64,000 bases of DNA from Auanema rhodensis. Lineage: Eukaryota > Nematoda > Chromadorea > Rhabditida > Rhabditidae. The DNA lies in assembly GCA_964057225.1 (NCBI GenBank), contig OZ059899.1:16128501-16192500 (forward strand). The letters run 5' to 3'. A program made the position numbers and the translations under genes. Of this stretch, positions 19,253-32,629 are shown piece after piece. Every line of letters starts with the position of its first letter. The first letter of the stretch is position 1. The notes under the pieces are model-generated. The model was not told where the DNA came from. It was given only the letters and a program-made list of their open reading frames with translations, and made no database searches.

Positions 19253-21993
19253 TGTTCTGAAGAAAATATAACTTTTCTTTCTTATTTTTGAAAAATGGAA
19301 CGGCTAAAACATAATCGAAACAGGTTTTCTATTGGAACAGATTATAAATTAAGCACTGAAGGCGATCAAAAATATAAATTCTAAAATCCAGAATATTTTC
19401 TTAAAACCATAAATTAATTTAAATATCATTGTAAATTATATCCTGAATACTGGTATTTAGCTAGTGTGTTAAAAGTCTCGCAACGATAGGAGCGCATTTT
19501 AAATATGACGTCATAAGAAGACATTGTGTCGCTATGGTTTCCTCAACTCTTCGGTTCGTTTCCTTTTTTTGTAAATATTCAATGTAATGTAAACTTTTTA
19601 AGTATAAATGTTTTTTTCGTTCATTGTTTTCTGACCTTCTTATATCATTTTGTCCCGCCCATCTTTTCATTTTATGTTTTCTGTGAAATGCGTTCGGTTG
19701 TGTGTGAAAGTGTTAGAAACATTTCGCTTCAGTTTTTCAAATAACATAGAACCCTATTCGATTTTCCAATTAGCATTTCTTTTTTTAATGTCAAAGCCGT
19801 TTCTCAGCTTCATCTTTTCTGTTAATGATTTATATTTATAATATAGCTATAAGAAGCTGATCTCTTATCATACGACTATCGTATATTTGAAACTCTTTAT
19901 CAACGCATGTCAACAGCAACTCATTTGGTGAATTTAATAGTGATACAACGTGCAATTATGTGTCATAGTTTCATGCTCCAGCTTTGCCTGGCACACGATC
20001 GATAGGTCTCTGCACTGCGCCTTAGAGTGATAATGAATTTTTTAGTCCTTTCACATCCCATGTGTTCCTACATTTTTTTCTAAAGTCTATCATATTCGAA
20101 GGTTATGATTTACTTTTCTTATAAATGAGTTTTAGTTATCTTTCTTATATAGGAAATTATTCTAGCGTGTGTGTTCTTGCTCACATTTTATGCTTGGTTG
20201 CTAATTATCGTGTAGTAGAATCGATGTGGACTAGCTTACCTGCTTTATCCATCTCAGATCTCAACGCTCATCCGGTTAGCTGTTCGCTGACGATTGTGAC
20301 CAATATCTATCTTGCTGTCTTCGTGTAAATCTTCTCGCTGATAGTCCCTAGATATGTTCAATATTGCGAACATAATTTTTCACAACAGTTACACTGTGGA
20401 TATCAGTAGAATTTTGCTCGAAAATATATTTTTCTGTGTATATATGTTTGTATGTGTATGCACGACTGCTGTGCATAAGGCTTGACAAAGCACTGGTGCA
20501 TATTACAATACATCTTTTTCATTATAGAGTTGCAAAAAACCCGTAAAATATGCCTGTCTCGAAAAAAAATCGATTTTTAAAGGGTATAACAAGCAAATAC
20601 TTTCGTATTTCAACAAATTATTTTCTAAGTTATTTTCTGTAAGTTTAAAGGTAATTAATTTATACAATTTTTGTTGTTTCACTGAGTTTTTTCTTTGCTT
20701 CACGAGGCCTTAACTCCACATCACAGCCAATTTTGTATGTAATTTATTCTCATAATGTTACACCTTTATCCTGAAACTAATACTTCGATAAAAAGAAAAC
20801 TAACATAGTGAAAGAATTGATTATCGTCAGGATTGCTAATGTAATATCGGCTATTCTCTTAGTTTTATCGAATCTAAACAGATTATTATATTATATGATC
20901 AAATTTGCGCAACCGATATGGCTTATGCATGAAATAGTGAATTTTGTTTAGTTTTGAATTCAACCACTGTCGGAAAACAGATCTTTACTTAATTGTAAAA
21001 GTTTTCATGTTTTTTGTTTAAAACGAGTTGACTTATGCTTTTTATATCTTATAATATGTACCTGTACAGTGTAGTACATTTCTTGATGTTTTTTCTTCTA
21101 AAAACCGCAAGCTAATTCTAAATTATCTACCGTTGAAGTTACATTTCAATTCCCTAATCTTATTTTTTTTACAATCATATCTGTTCATGTTTCATGAGTT
21201 GTAATGCTTCATCTTTTTAAATCGCTTAGCTTTTACTTTTTGCATCGAAATAGCCAAGGGTTAAAAAAAACGGAGAAAGTCTGCGCAAATCGGCAGAAAG
21301 GGCGGAGTTTTCATTAACGGGAAGTAAGAAGAATCCCCCTTCCCGGTGAGTTTTCTTATCGCAAACCCGGCAAATTGTTTTTTTCTTTTAATATATCAGC
21401 TATGAGCTTTATTTTCAACTTTAGATAAGTCAAGAAAGTTAATTTTCAAGATGTCGATGATGTTGCTCCTTCTATTGATTTTTTTCCAAATTAACTTTAT
21501 TATAATAACTTTTTCATTTAACTTCTGTTTCTTAACTAAACTGAACACGTTTTATAAACTGATTCAAAATTTTAAGGTTCAGGTTTGCCAACCAATCAGG
21601 TGCCAGTGTGGGACGTGTGTCAACTCCATTTTCATAAATTCTAATCTATCTTTCTAACATACAATTAGTTCTATCTTTTCGCAGAAGTTTGGTTATATAC
21701 TCTTCATCAACTCACGATTTTCCTCGTGAATTTTCGCTTTATTTCAGCTTGCTACTAACCAATCTAAGCTGAGTTGTGATAACTTATCATTTGCGTATTA
21801 TACACTATTATTTTTTTCATAACGTCTTTGTAATATATGTATTCACCATTCTTGTTATTATGTCTGTTTATTTGTTTCTATTTGTTTTCATTCTTCGGAT
21901 TAACTTTTTGATTCACGAATTATCACATATTGCTAGTTTTAGGTCGCATTCGGTGGCTCCTAGTTTTGTCTAGTTTCATTTTTGTAAGCTGTA
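19253..21993. other. Long divergent intergenic region
   Basis: About 2.7 kb between the divergent TANGO6-like and PITP genes. Apart from the CRE palindrome, one 7-bp-stem inverted repeat (CGGGAAG/CTTCCCG at 21318-21345) and GC boxes such as TCCCGCCC near 19653, I see T-rich sequence and no convincing exon. It may hold promoters, 5' UTR introns or a distant non-coding exon. Confidence 0.5.
19506..19513. promoter_or_regulatory. CRE/ATF palindrome TGACGTCA
   Basis: A perfect 8-bp CREB/ATF consensus 254 bp upstream of the TANGO6-like start codon. Motif match only. Confidence 0.4.
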
Positions 21994-23195
21994 ATGATAA
22001 TTAAAGAATAGTAAGTTGATTTTTCTTATTGGCAATCTCATGATCGGTTATTTTGTAAAAAACTCGCATATTTTCCAGTCGGATCGTTCTCCCCTTCACT
22101 GTTGAAGAATATCAGGTTGGACAACTGTGGTCGGTTGCTGAAGCATCGAAAGCTGAAACAGGTGGCGGAGAAGGTGTAGAGGTACTTTATCTTTAATGAG
22201 ATTAAAGTTCAAACAAGTACTTGTACTTATAGGTTTTGAGAAACGAGCCATTTAATGATGTTCCTCTCCTAGGAGGACAATATAGTAAGGGTCAATACAC
22301 CCACAAGATTTATCATTTACAATCGTATGTTATTACTTTTAATTTTAATCTATTTTTTGATATTTTCAGAAAAGTGCCATCCATTATCCGTAAAATTGCC
22401 CCAAAAGGATCTCTTGCTATTCATGAGGAGGCTTGGAATGCATACCCGTATTGCAAAACTGTTCTTACAGTATGCATATATAATTAAATGATAATGTGAA
22501 AAACTGTTATAGAATCCTGATTACATGAAAGATGCTTTCTTCGTTAAAGTAGAGACAATTCATCTTCCTGATCGTGGAACTACTGAGAATGTAAGTGAAA
22601 TTTGATAATCTTTGTTCATACGTTTTCACTTAGGCTCATAACCTTGATTCTGCCACCTTAGCTAAGAGATCAGTTGTTCACATTGATATCGCTAACGATT
22701 CAGAACATTTGAATTCTGCTGATATTAAACCCGAAACAACACCTTCTAGGTTCAGAAGCACAAACACGGGAAGGTTTTGTTGTTCATAGCTTTACAATAA
22801 ATTAGTTTGCATTGTTTCCAGAGGCCCTCTTGCATCCAATTGGCGAGACAGTTGCCAACCTGTTATGTGTGCCTACAAATTGGTTACTGTACATTTCAAA
22901 TGGTTTGGTCTACAAAGCATGGTCGAGAGCTATACCCACACAGTAAAGCTTCTAATAACAAATACCTAAACGCTTATATTGTTTTAGCAATACCCACGTC
23001 TGTTTTCGAAGTTTCATCGTGAGGTCTTTTGTTGGATTGATCAGTGGCATGGCTTAACCATGGCTGACATTCGTGCCATTGAAGATAAAGCTCAACGTGA
23101 ATTAGAGGAACAGAGAAAGAATGGACAGGTGAATCAGAATCTAGTTTACATTGCTGAGATAAGTATTTTAGGTTCGAGGAATGACCGCCGGTTAA
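21994..23195 (+). CDS. Class I phosphatidylinositol transfer protein
   Basis: Assembled from seven or more exons: a 17-bp first exon (MIIKEY split codon, GTAAGT donor at 22011), then [55 protein letters not shown], and the C-terminal [33 protein letters not shown], ending VRGMTAG. The total is about 270 residues, the normal length of PITP alpha/beta. It matches the family from the first residues to the last, including the C-terminal helix that acts as a lid. Class I PITPs exchange phosphatidylinositol and phosphatidylcholine between ER/Golgi and plasma membrane. The ORF-like reads through the small introns are not real. Identification is secure. Confidence 0.93.
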
Positions 23196-25187
23196 AATGT
23201 TTTCATGAGCTTTCACTTCTTAATTATTTTATCCTCCCCGTGAGACTTTCCATGTTTCCTTTTTTTTTTTTTTTAAGATTTTTATCTCCCTCTCTCTGTT
23301 TCATTCTCTCACTTTTGTTCAAAGACGGTAGAAGTTTAGTCATTTTTGACGTTGAGTTCATCTCGTTTATTCCTAGTGCAATTTTGTGATTTGTCGAGTA
23401 CTTCTAACTATATAATGTTATAGTTAGATAAATATAATTATAAGATAGATAAATGATGCCTACCAGGCTATTTATTATATATTTTCATTGATTATATGAC
23501 TTAAACACCAAAACGATCGATTTAATGAGAGGCACGGGAGAGAATATCGTGAAGAGCATATTGAATCTTTTCTCTCCCTTATTACTTATGGCTACCGATT
23601 TCCACTCTATAGATAGTTAATATAGTAAAAAATATATGATTTGTATTATTCTTTGCTCTTATTTCTTGAATTGAACTATGAAGACAGTTTGATTTCATTG
23701 GTTGAAGTTAACAAAGCAACAGAGGCTCGCAACTTTTCTAAAAGCACCTGACTGAACAAGTGTGTAAGAAATCAAAATTACATTTCTGATGAATATAACA
23801 TGAAAATGGAATTAGGAATTCATTTCAGTAAAACTTTTAGTCTATATATTTTGCAGTTTGAAGTTATAATTAAAATGAAGACTTGTGTTTCGGATGTACC
23901 GTTCGAAATAGGCTTCTTCTATTCAAGGCTTCGAATTATGTTCAGTGTGATATTACTAAAGAAGCATTAGTATGAAATTCAAAGTTTCATGTTGAGCAAC
24001 TCGAAAATGAATGATCAACCTAATGAATGATTCATTATGAGAATGTTAATTAATCTTTTTTTGTTAAAATGGCTACAAAAATCTCGTTTTCGAAAAGGAA
24101 TGGTTTCATATTTTGTTTCTGAAATTTCAAAATTATGTTTTGTATAGCTGTTCACAGGTTATTCTTATACACAACTATCTCGTGAAGAAAGTAGAATATT
24201 TCGATGAACGCTAGAAATGTGGATGATGTTTGGTACGAGAAGTAGATATCAGGAATTGAACACAATTGGCATTTGTCAAGCTTAATTTACTGAGAATGAG
24301 AATGAAGGAGACATATAAAGAGAAAGAGGCTATGTCAAATCGACGTTACTTTAGAATTGACTGGCGAGCAGAAATAATCGGATTATGGAATTAATAATAG
24401 AATTATCATTTTTTCCTAAAGTGGTCGTGCTTACTACTATCCGTTAAGTTATGTAACTTTTCTCTCTTTCTCTTTTTTTTTGTTTTATCTTCCTACTAGC
24501 CATCGTTATGAATGTGCCATAAGATTAATAGCAAACTTTATAAGATTTGCTTTAGTAAATTAGTTATATATATATACTTTGTGTATATATATTTATATAT
24601 CAGGAAATAAAATAGTTTGGCCACCGAGATAATACGAATCTGGATTTTCAGTGGCAAAAACAATTAGATGTTTGGCTTTGGGACATTGGATAAGATAACA
24701 TTTTTTTTCCTTTTTCTTGTTTTTTCGTTGGAATTTAATGTCTGCTAACAAATCTTTTCCAAATTTGTTATCCTTCATTCGGTTGAGTATCAGAAAAATT
24801 GAGATAATATGGACAAGGTTGGAGAGATTCAAATAGCTATCATCCTTAAGTTGCTCAATATCTACATTCATGCAAGCGTCTGAATCTTTCTTCACTCATC
24901 TTACCCTCCTTGTACTTCTCTACAAGGATCTGTGGCTGTTCTTTTGTGTGTATAACATATGGTTGTATTAAACATGTGTATGATATGTCATCAGAGCAAA
25001 AAATAGCATCTGAATGCATCGTGAAATGGGGTGTAAGTATCACATATGCAATATATTTTTACTTTTCATCTACCCGTATTCGTACTATATTTGTCTTTCG
25101 TTAGAAGGAGGGAAAAATCAGGAGACGGACAAGTTGCATAACTAATAAGTCGTTAACGTATAAGGTTACATCCACAGGTATATAACC
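23196..25187. other. Intergenic, nothing convincing
   Basis: About 2 kb after the PITP gene. It holds the probable 3' UTR at the start, a TATATA tract near 24570-24600, and no exon with recognisable protein content. A 100-codon minus ORF at 24593-24895 has no family features and overlaps low-complexity sequence. Confidence 0.5.
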
Positions 25188-28100
25188 ATGAAGCTTAATT
25201 GGCTTTGGAGTGAACAAACTCTTCGTTACTCGTCCAATATCTATACAGCAACCTCAATATGGGTAAGATTATTTTTATTAAGTTTCTGGTTATTGTAATC
25301 AATTTGTCATTGTATTATTAGAGATTGATCGCAATGTTGTAGGCCGAAGTCAAGTAGCTACCATGCCATGCCAAGTCTGTGGCGATCGTTCATATGGCAG
25401 ACACTATGGCTTATGGACATGTGATGGCTGTTCATGTTTTTTCAAACGTTCAGTCCGTAAAAACATTCAATATTCGTGTATCTGTATGTTTTATCCAATT
25501 AATTTACAAATAATCTTTATCATTTTTCATTTCTTTCATTTGCTTCTTTCAGCTGGTTTGGATAACTGTGTGATCGATAAAACTCGTCGTAACTGGTGTC
25601 CAGCTTGTCGCTTAGCCAAATGCTTTCGTCTAAATATGAATTCACAAGGTACATTCTTCAAAAAAAGTTGGTAAGACTAGTTTCAAAAACAATAAATTTC
25701 GTTTTTCATATTAAAACAATATGCAATTTTACCTCTTTCAATGTTTAATTGTATATACAGTTACATATATCTACATTCCCTCTCCCTCTTTTTCTTTTTA
25801 TCATCAACTTTGGCTTCATAATTCTTTTTTGTCGATTAAACTTAAAACGTTACATACTTCTAACAAGGGATCGTGTTAGAAAATTAGGTTTTTTTTAGGA
25901 AAAAACATAACAAAGAAGAATAAGATAAAGTAACTTTTTCGAATTTTGAATATTCTTTTGTATGGGGAACAATTCGTGATTTTAAATTTCTTTCGATGAT
26001 AATCCCTATTTACTTTACGTATATTATGGGAAAAACAGTATTTCATACTACTGAAGTTAGAAACTTGACAAACTCGACTTATAAATTAGAAAAACATTGT
26101 TTCAGAGTGAGGATAAGCTTTAAGATTGAGAGAAAATGATTGTTTAGAAGTTTCTAAAAAAGAAAATTTAAATAGGAATGATCATTATAGTTATTACATC
26201 TTCAATCTTTCTTGAAAAATTGAAAGGTGTATAACTGAATGAAAGTGGGCAGCTTTTTAGAAAAATGGGGAGGGGAATTGAACAGCTTGTGCTTATGGGC
26301 GTAGTTGACATCTACATATTCTATTAACTATATTAATATAATTAAATGAACAGAAAGAACAGACATACGCATGTTTACTGCATGATATAAATTTATTGAA
26401 ATTTATTTCTCTGGTTACAGCTGTACAACGAGAACGGGGACCCCGTAAGCATTATATGAAGATGAATTCACACAATCACCATAACAATCATCGTCAACAT
26501 CATCATCATCAGATAGAAAGGTCTTCAGTGGATGAGCTAAGCAACAGCAGTGAGCTGATGTTTAATAATGGTTCACCAACGTCATCACTAGTCACCACGT
26601 CGACAACGACGACAACTTCGGCTTCAACATCAAATGCAGATAAAATAAGTATGTGCTATATGTACATCACATCATGGAATTATGAAAGAAACCTGCAACA
26701 CTCTGTTGTTATTTCAGTAGCTGTTGATGCTTTGTTTGTAGCCATGTTACACGCTTGTAATAGCTCTGTTTTATTAGCTTTTACATCACTTCATGATAGA
26801 AAGGTATGCGCTTTATTTAGATAATTAATTACATGATCATATAGTTAATAGAAAAAAAAAAGAATAAAAGAAAGAAAGAAAGAAAGATGTGCTTGAATTA
26901 TAGAAGGAAAAGAATAGATAAAAACATGAAAGTTGAGTAAAAGATAGGCAAAAGACATGATGGAACATCAGAAGATGCATATAGGAGCTTTGGTTTTTGA
27001 CGCAAATTCATTTGTCATGCAATGCTCTCTCTATATAATAGCAATCCGATTGAGAAAAGGCGAGAGATCGAGTGAAGAGAAAGAGTCGAGATATGAAAAG
27101 AATATAGGAGAACATTTTTGGTAATTAGAATGAAGAAAGGTATAAAAGAAAAAAACTCCACTTCCCTCCCCTCCGCTTAAAATATAATATACGTATTGAC
27201 TATATGATATACTTATTATTTGCTATGTATATATTAATATATAAAGATACATATATATATAATACATACATACATATCCATACATACATATACATCTAAA
27301 TTTATATAAAAACTAAAACAAAAAACATTTCAAACCGAATATGAATGATGATGAAGATGGCTTATTTTCTTCATCGTCTCTACACACATACACACTCTCT
27401 CTCTCTTTTTTCTCTTTCTCTCTATGTCTTTCCTTTTTTCAGGCAAAAAGTATGAAGAGAGGGGGGGGGGGGCAAACAAAAAAATGGAAGAAAAAACCTG
27501 ACTCAAGCACACAAATCACATCATGTTTTCATTCAACAACAACGCACAAAAACATCCGATTACAAGTGATAGAAATGAACTAAAAAGTCAAAAAAATAAG
27601 AAAGAAAATCTTTAAATGGGCAGAATCGTTCACGCTGTTTTTTGGGATTTTCAAAAGAGAAAAACAAAAAAAACAGAACTTGTTGATGTTTGGTTTGTGG
27701 TAGGGTTCGAGAAAAAACATTGTAATGAAATGCTTAATTACATGCTAATACATTTATAATTAAAATATAATTTTTTAAGGCTATTCTCTGTCGTCAATAT
27801 GGAATATTTTTTGATTTTTTGCTTGCAACCAGTAGAGAGCAGTTACTTAAATCTTATTCGGTAATAAGAAAATATTATGGCTGAAGGAATTGATATTCAT
27901 TTTTTTAAATTTTAGGATGATTTTCCAATGGATATAGATGTGGATTTAGATACAGAAGAAATACGACTAGTTATATGTATGATTTTCTGTCGATTAGGTT
28001 AATATAATTTATAATAATTATTCTTTTTTTTTCTAATATTATTAAAGGTGAACGAGAAAATAAGTTGGCATTTGCATCACCATTATTACCAGTATATGCA

Positions 28101-28335
28101 CATTGGCTTTTACAATACAGCAAATCACAAGAAAAGGTATTACAATATATATATATAAATATATAATATAAAATTAATATAATTATTATAGATTAATACA
28201 TTATCAAAATTATTAGATTGGTTATTCATACAAAATGAGAACAGAAATATAATTGTAACAAGGCGAATGTGTATATCTCCAATAACATTAATTGAGCATT
28301 TTTTTGATCAAGTTTCTACAAATAATAATTTATGA
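25188..28335 (+). CDS. NR2E-type nuclear receptor (DHR83/tailless group)
   Basis: The DNA-binding domain lies in two exons. The first finger is [20 protein letters not shown] with P box [10 protein letters not shown] (25366-25490). After a 61-bp intron the second finger reads [17 protein letters not shown] then [10 protein letters not shown]. The A/T-box segment [10 protein letters not shown] follows at 26421 after a 0.77-kb intron. The CDGCSC P box and GPRK are NR2E features, closest in memory to insect Hr83 (NR2E5) and C. elegans nhr-239/nhr-111. A His/Asn/Ser-rich linker follows. Further phase-compatible exons ([54 protein letters not shown]) reach a stop at 28335. They should form the ligand-binding region but lack an obvious NR signature. 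The first exon (ATG 25188) is tentative. Confidence 0.75.
26867..26885. repeat. GAAA microsatellite
   Basis: A short (GAAA)n run inside the long intron of the NR2E-type gene. A run of twelve G lies at 27461-27472 and TACA/TATA repeats at about 27230-27290 in the same intron. Confidence 0.7.
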
Positions 28336-28557
28336 AATGTATAATAAAAATATATTTTTAAGTATTTTATGAATTTTAATAAATATTATGAAAAAAACAT
28401 ATAAATATACATAACGACCGTTCTTCATATGACAATTTAATAATGAAAATATATTGAATAGTATAATTAGCATAATTACACGCTAGATTTAAAAAAGTTC
28501 ACGTGAAAATGAGAAAATTCAAAATTCACGCAAATAAAATTTATTATTTAAAAAAAT

Positions 28558-30006
28558 ATGAAAGGTGTTTGTATTATCGGTTTTATATTATTTTTATATA
28601 AAATAGAAATAATTAATTCGTCTATGGAAGGTATATATTGTTTATAAAAACGTAATCAGTAGAATATATATTATTTGATTAAGATATATGTGATTTAATT
28701 ATATTTTTTTCAGAAAATGATGAATGGCCATTGTATAGAACGTAATATTATCATTTTTTTTTATTTTAAACTTTTTTTTTCGCATAGTTAACTATCTTAA
28801 TGATTTCATATTTATATGTTAGTTTATAGTTATGTTAAACCTTCAATACTTCGTAAAACAGAATTACCTCTTCATGATGCAGTTATAAAGCTATATGGTA
28901 TAAGCAAAAAATCGTCGTTCAATCTTGTTTGTAATCCATATATGATGCATAATACAAGTTAAGATTATAATATATTTTTTATATTATATATTACTTATGA
29001 TTATTTATATATTATTATATTTTAGTGTAATTTTTCCAATATTTGAACGATTAAAACCATTAGTTAAGAGAGGAAGTTATTGGGATATGATTAAGAATAA
29101 TTCACTAGTTATTTATTTCAGTTAGTTTTTTTTTTGAATAAATATTTAAATTAATTAAAATACATAATTTAGAAGCACGTGATAAATCATATGAGATGCC
29201 TACTCCTTACCGACAAGGCTCTTTTAATCAATTAGATCAAAAAGCACATATTACAGCTACATTTACATTTCCACTTAAGCTGTTTGATGAAGATCTTGAT
29301 CCAATTACAATAGACCGTGAGTTTTTAACTTATATATATATATATATATAGTTTATATTCATATTTAGATGACATTGGAATTAATGATTGTAGTTTTAAC
29401 ATTATGTTTGATTTCTTGAATAAGGTTAGTGATTAAACATTACTATTTGTTTTTAAAATGATTGAAGCTAATCAGTAAATGTAACAAACTTAGCTATAAA
29501 TTCTTAAATTTATAATTAAAAGTTCTAAATATGCCTTTAGAAAATTGATATTACTTCGAGTGATATAAACACCGGAATTCCTTTGAACTCAAGTTTAGAA
29601 ACAACGTTCGCATATTCAATTGAATTCAATACAGATGTTGAATCAATAGAAACATCATTTGTACTTGAAAGAAGATATAATGATTCATTCGAAAAGAATT
29701 ATGCTTTCATTGGTCGAGTAAGTTGTTTAATCATTTTCGTTTTCAAATTTTTGTTTTGAATTTCAATATGTTGGTTTGTTGTAGGTTTCAAAAAGCTTTC
29801 CCATTCAAGATACAGAATATCCAAAAGAAGAAAAATTTACAGAAGACATACCATTATTGGAGACAACAGTCTTTCGTGACATGTTATTAGCTTCTCTTGT
29901 TATTACACTGTAAGTTACTATCCATTTGTATATTTAAAATAATTATATTATTTATAGTTTTCTCTGCTTTTTAACTATAACAGGATTTGCTGGATATTTC
30001 TTATAA
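28558..30006 (+). CDS. Two-transmembrane protein of unknown family
   Basis: Begins MKGVCIIGFILFLYKIEI at 28558, an N-terminal hydrophobic segment that could be a signal anchor. Exons joined by GT..AG introns give IFPIFERLKPLVKRGSYW, HITATFTFPLKLFDED, DCSFNIMFDFLNK, ETSFVLERRYNDSFEKNY and SKSFPIQDTEYPKEE. The last exons encode MLLASLVITL joined to FLCFLTITGFAGYFL, a C-terminal transmembrane helix ending at 30006. The protein is roughly 280 residues with a lumenal or extracellular core between two TM segments. This topology resembles TMEM231 of the ciliary transition zone, with weak similarity around the SFP segment, but I do not claim that identity. One junction near 28920-29035 is not resolved with canonical splice sites. 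Confidence 0.5.
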
Positions 30007-30435
30007 AATACAAAGATATATTATATTAAAGTAAATTGTTCAATTTTTCAATTGTCTTGACTTCTCAAGAGAGAAAAAAAAGAATAAAAAGGAAAAAAAA
30101 TAAGTGATGATTGAAGATATGTTTAAAACATTTCAAATATTATATTCATTTGAATATATATATTATTTACATCTTTGTTACTTAAAATAGTTGCTAACTG
30201 TAGCTGTTTATCTTGTTTTTATTGAAATTTTCAGCTTTTCCATCTGCTATTAATGATAACCTTAGAGCTGTATCTTCAGGCTACATACAGCTTATCAGTT
30301 TATTGTTTATTTATATAGTTAACAGATGTAATTATGAATTATTTATATTGTTATTCTGTTTTACATTTTTTTAATCTTTTATCCTGCTTTTCATTAGTTT
30401 TATTCGAAATTTTCTGCTTGAATTAATTTCTGATT
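30007..30435. other. Short intergenic stretch
   Basis: AT-rich 3' flank of the two-TM gene and 5' flank of the GPCR gene. Nothing else recognised. Confidence 0.5.
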
Positions 30436-31620
30436 ATGGAAGGATGTCCGAAATTTGTTGAATATCCTCCTAAATGGTACGTCCCAGTGCATTACATTAT
30501 TGGAATTATAACTATACCTCTTGCTATTTATACATATATTATAATAAATAAGGTTCATATAACACATATGGATAAACAATATATCAAATATATGCATTTA
30601 TTTCATTTATGGGTTAGTGCAGCTTCATTACATAACAATTTCTGTGTATGTTACGTCTTCTTATCAATGTTTTTCTTCTACAAATGAAAATTTATAGATG
30701 ATTATTAACTATATGCCTGCTATGCTTTCTTTTGCTCTAGGATTTTTATCGATTAATCCAATTGTCGATTTTCTCATTGGCTGCCTTCTAAAAAATTATA
30801 TAATCACATTTGGTTCTGTGTTGGCTTTACATCGCTTATTTCTCTGTATGTACGGTCAAAATATACCAAAATATTCACAGATTATTGTTATATGTTATGT
30901 GATACTGGGTGCTACTGTCTATCCAGCTTTTTTAATTCGTATCAGCTTATATTATAATCAAAATATGGCTAATACCAAACTGCTAAAGGTTACAATCGCA
31001 AGTTCTAACTGTGATACTATCAAAATTTCAGTTATGTCCACAGTTTTTTCCAATCGCTAGTCAATATCCGGTGATGTTTAGTATTTCTCCCGAATTATCA
31101 ACAGCTCCTGTAGCATTAGGTGTTGTATGTATAGTAATGGGAGTTGGATCAACTGCTTTTCTCTACTTTTCTCATAGTTATTTGAAAAAAAATTCTATGA
31201 ATCTTAGTGAAAAAGCAAAAAAAATACACCTAAAGTTACTATTTATTCTGATGATACAGGTTAGAAAGTTTAAATCCCTTTTTTAACAAATTTTTTTGTT
31301 GTAAGATCGCAGTACCAACTGTTTTGCATATAGTACCAGGTATTATTGTTGGATATATCTATAATTATAGAATAACTCTACCATTAGGTAACATAAACAA
31401 ATCTAAAATTTCATTTTTTAACTAATATTCTATAGTATTTCCACTATGTGTATGGAGTTTTGGATCATTTGATGCAATTATCAATGGCTTTATATTACTT
31501 TATTATAATCCACCATATAAAGCTCGGGTAAAATATGAGTTAAGTTCACTATTGTGCAATGTGAAACGAACATCTTCGATTGTATCGACGATATCAAGAT
31601 CTGGTGTAAGCATGATCTAG
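30436..31620 (+). CDS. Srh-like seven-TM chemoreceptor
   Basis: Six exons: 30436-about 30645 (MEGCPKFVEYPPKWYVP then VHYIIGIITIPLAIYTYI), about 30698-30987, 31030-31260, 31307-31388, 31435-31602 or through the stop at 31618. The joined protein of about 330 residues has seven hydrophobic segments. The third-loop/TM6 sequence KIHLKLLFILMIQIAVPTVL and the end LLYYNPPYKARVKYE match the Srh pattern of nematode chemosensory GPCRs (kLL..L.iQ..iP... and ..nkPYR..). Such receptors sit on chemosensory cilia and couple to G proteins. Srh versus Sri/Str assignment is from memory of family patterns. Confidence 0.78.
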
Positions 31621-31967
31621 ATAAACATTTATATGTTATAATAAATCAATTTCAAATATGTAGACTATTACATTAAAAAAACCTGTCACCGGTTCTATCT
31701 TTAGATTAAGAAAAAAGCTAAGATGCGATTGAAAATATGTTTAAATCGAATCAAGTTCATGGGAGAGTGAGCAAATTGTTTATATATACTCGACACCCTC
31801 ATTCGGTAAACTCTGATTTTTGAAAGGCATAGAAAAGGTTAAATAAAGTTGAATAATGGACATCGATAATACAGAAGATCTTTTGTTAAGTTGGAGTTTG
31901 GCGAAGTTTTCTCAAGTTCGGCTAGAATTCAAATTAATATGTAACAGAAAAAAAAGCAAAAATTTCT

Positions 31968-32048
31968 GATGAGAGTGGGATTCGAACCCACGCCTCCGAA
32001 GAGACTGGTGCCTTAAACCAGCGCCTTAGACCGCTCGGCCATCTCACC
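31968..32048 (-). tRNA. tRNA-Leu(AAG), isolated copy
   Basis: Intact 81-nt tRNA-Leu with anticodon AAG and the same body as the array copies (consensus acceptor, D arm, B box). T5 follows the 3' end. The flanking spacer differs from the array except for a few bases, so it is an independent locus about 21 kb from the array. Confidence 0.93.
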
Positions 32049-32629
32049 ACATTCATCTTTATGATGGTGAAGTTGATAAACAAACCACAGAATATGCACC
32101 ATGGAAAAAAGTTTCCCAGTTTTATCACCTAAGGCAGTGCTTGTGAATCATCTATCCCAGCCTGCCTCTCTGTCTCTGCCTCTGTTATACTCAGCCCGCC
32201 TATTGCGTGCGTTTCCGCATACGGCTTTGTTTCTTAGTCGCAGTCTCACGACGACCGACCAGACTGTCCATATCTTAACGATAACATATTATTCATTGAT
32301 CTCGAATCTACTACGAAATCCTAACAGAAGATCTATAAAGCTTGCAAAATCTTCATGTTGATCAGCTTGTTTTCTTAAGCGACTGTACTATTGATTACCC
32401 TGTTATCGCTAGGAGCAAAATGTTAAATACTGTGCTTCAATTTCATATATCAGCACATGACATCTGAAATTGACGCCCCTTATTGATGAGCAATATACTT
32501 ATATGTCTTCTCAAACATATGTAATTTTGATGTGTTTCCAAGTTGTCGCTCATTCGAATTCAATTAATCTTCTTATTCTCATATCCTATAAGCCGCTCAC
32601 CTAAATAAATGTTGTTGCTGTTGTTAGGT
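32049..32629. other. Intergenic between tRNA and CRIB gene
   Basis: No coding signal that I trust. A plus ORF at 32101-32361 has no family features. The acceptor TTGTTAG just before the ATG at 32630 suggests a spliced leader or 5' UTR exon. Confidence 0.5.

Noticed and set aside
21318-21345. CGGGAAG/CTTCCCG inverted repeat as a functional hairpin
   Set aside because: Only a 7-bp stem with a 15-nt loop in a long intergenic region; too weak to claim.
24593-24895. 100-codon minus ORF
   Set aside because: No recognisable domain, low-complexity Lys/Asn content, no supporting splice structure.
32101-32361. 86-codon plus ORF after the lone tRNA
   Set aside because: Composition and lack of any motif suggest chance; no neighbouring compatible exons.
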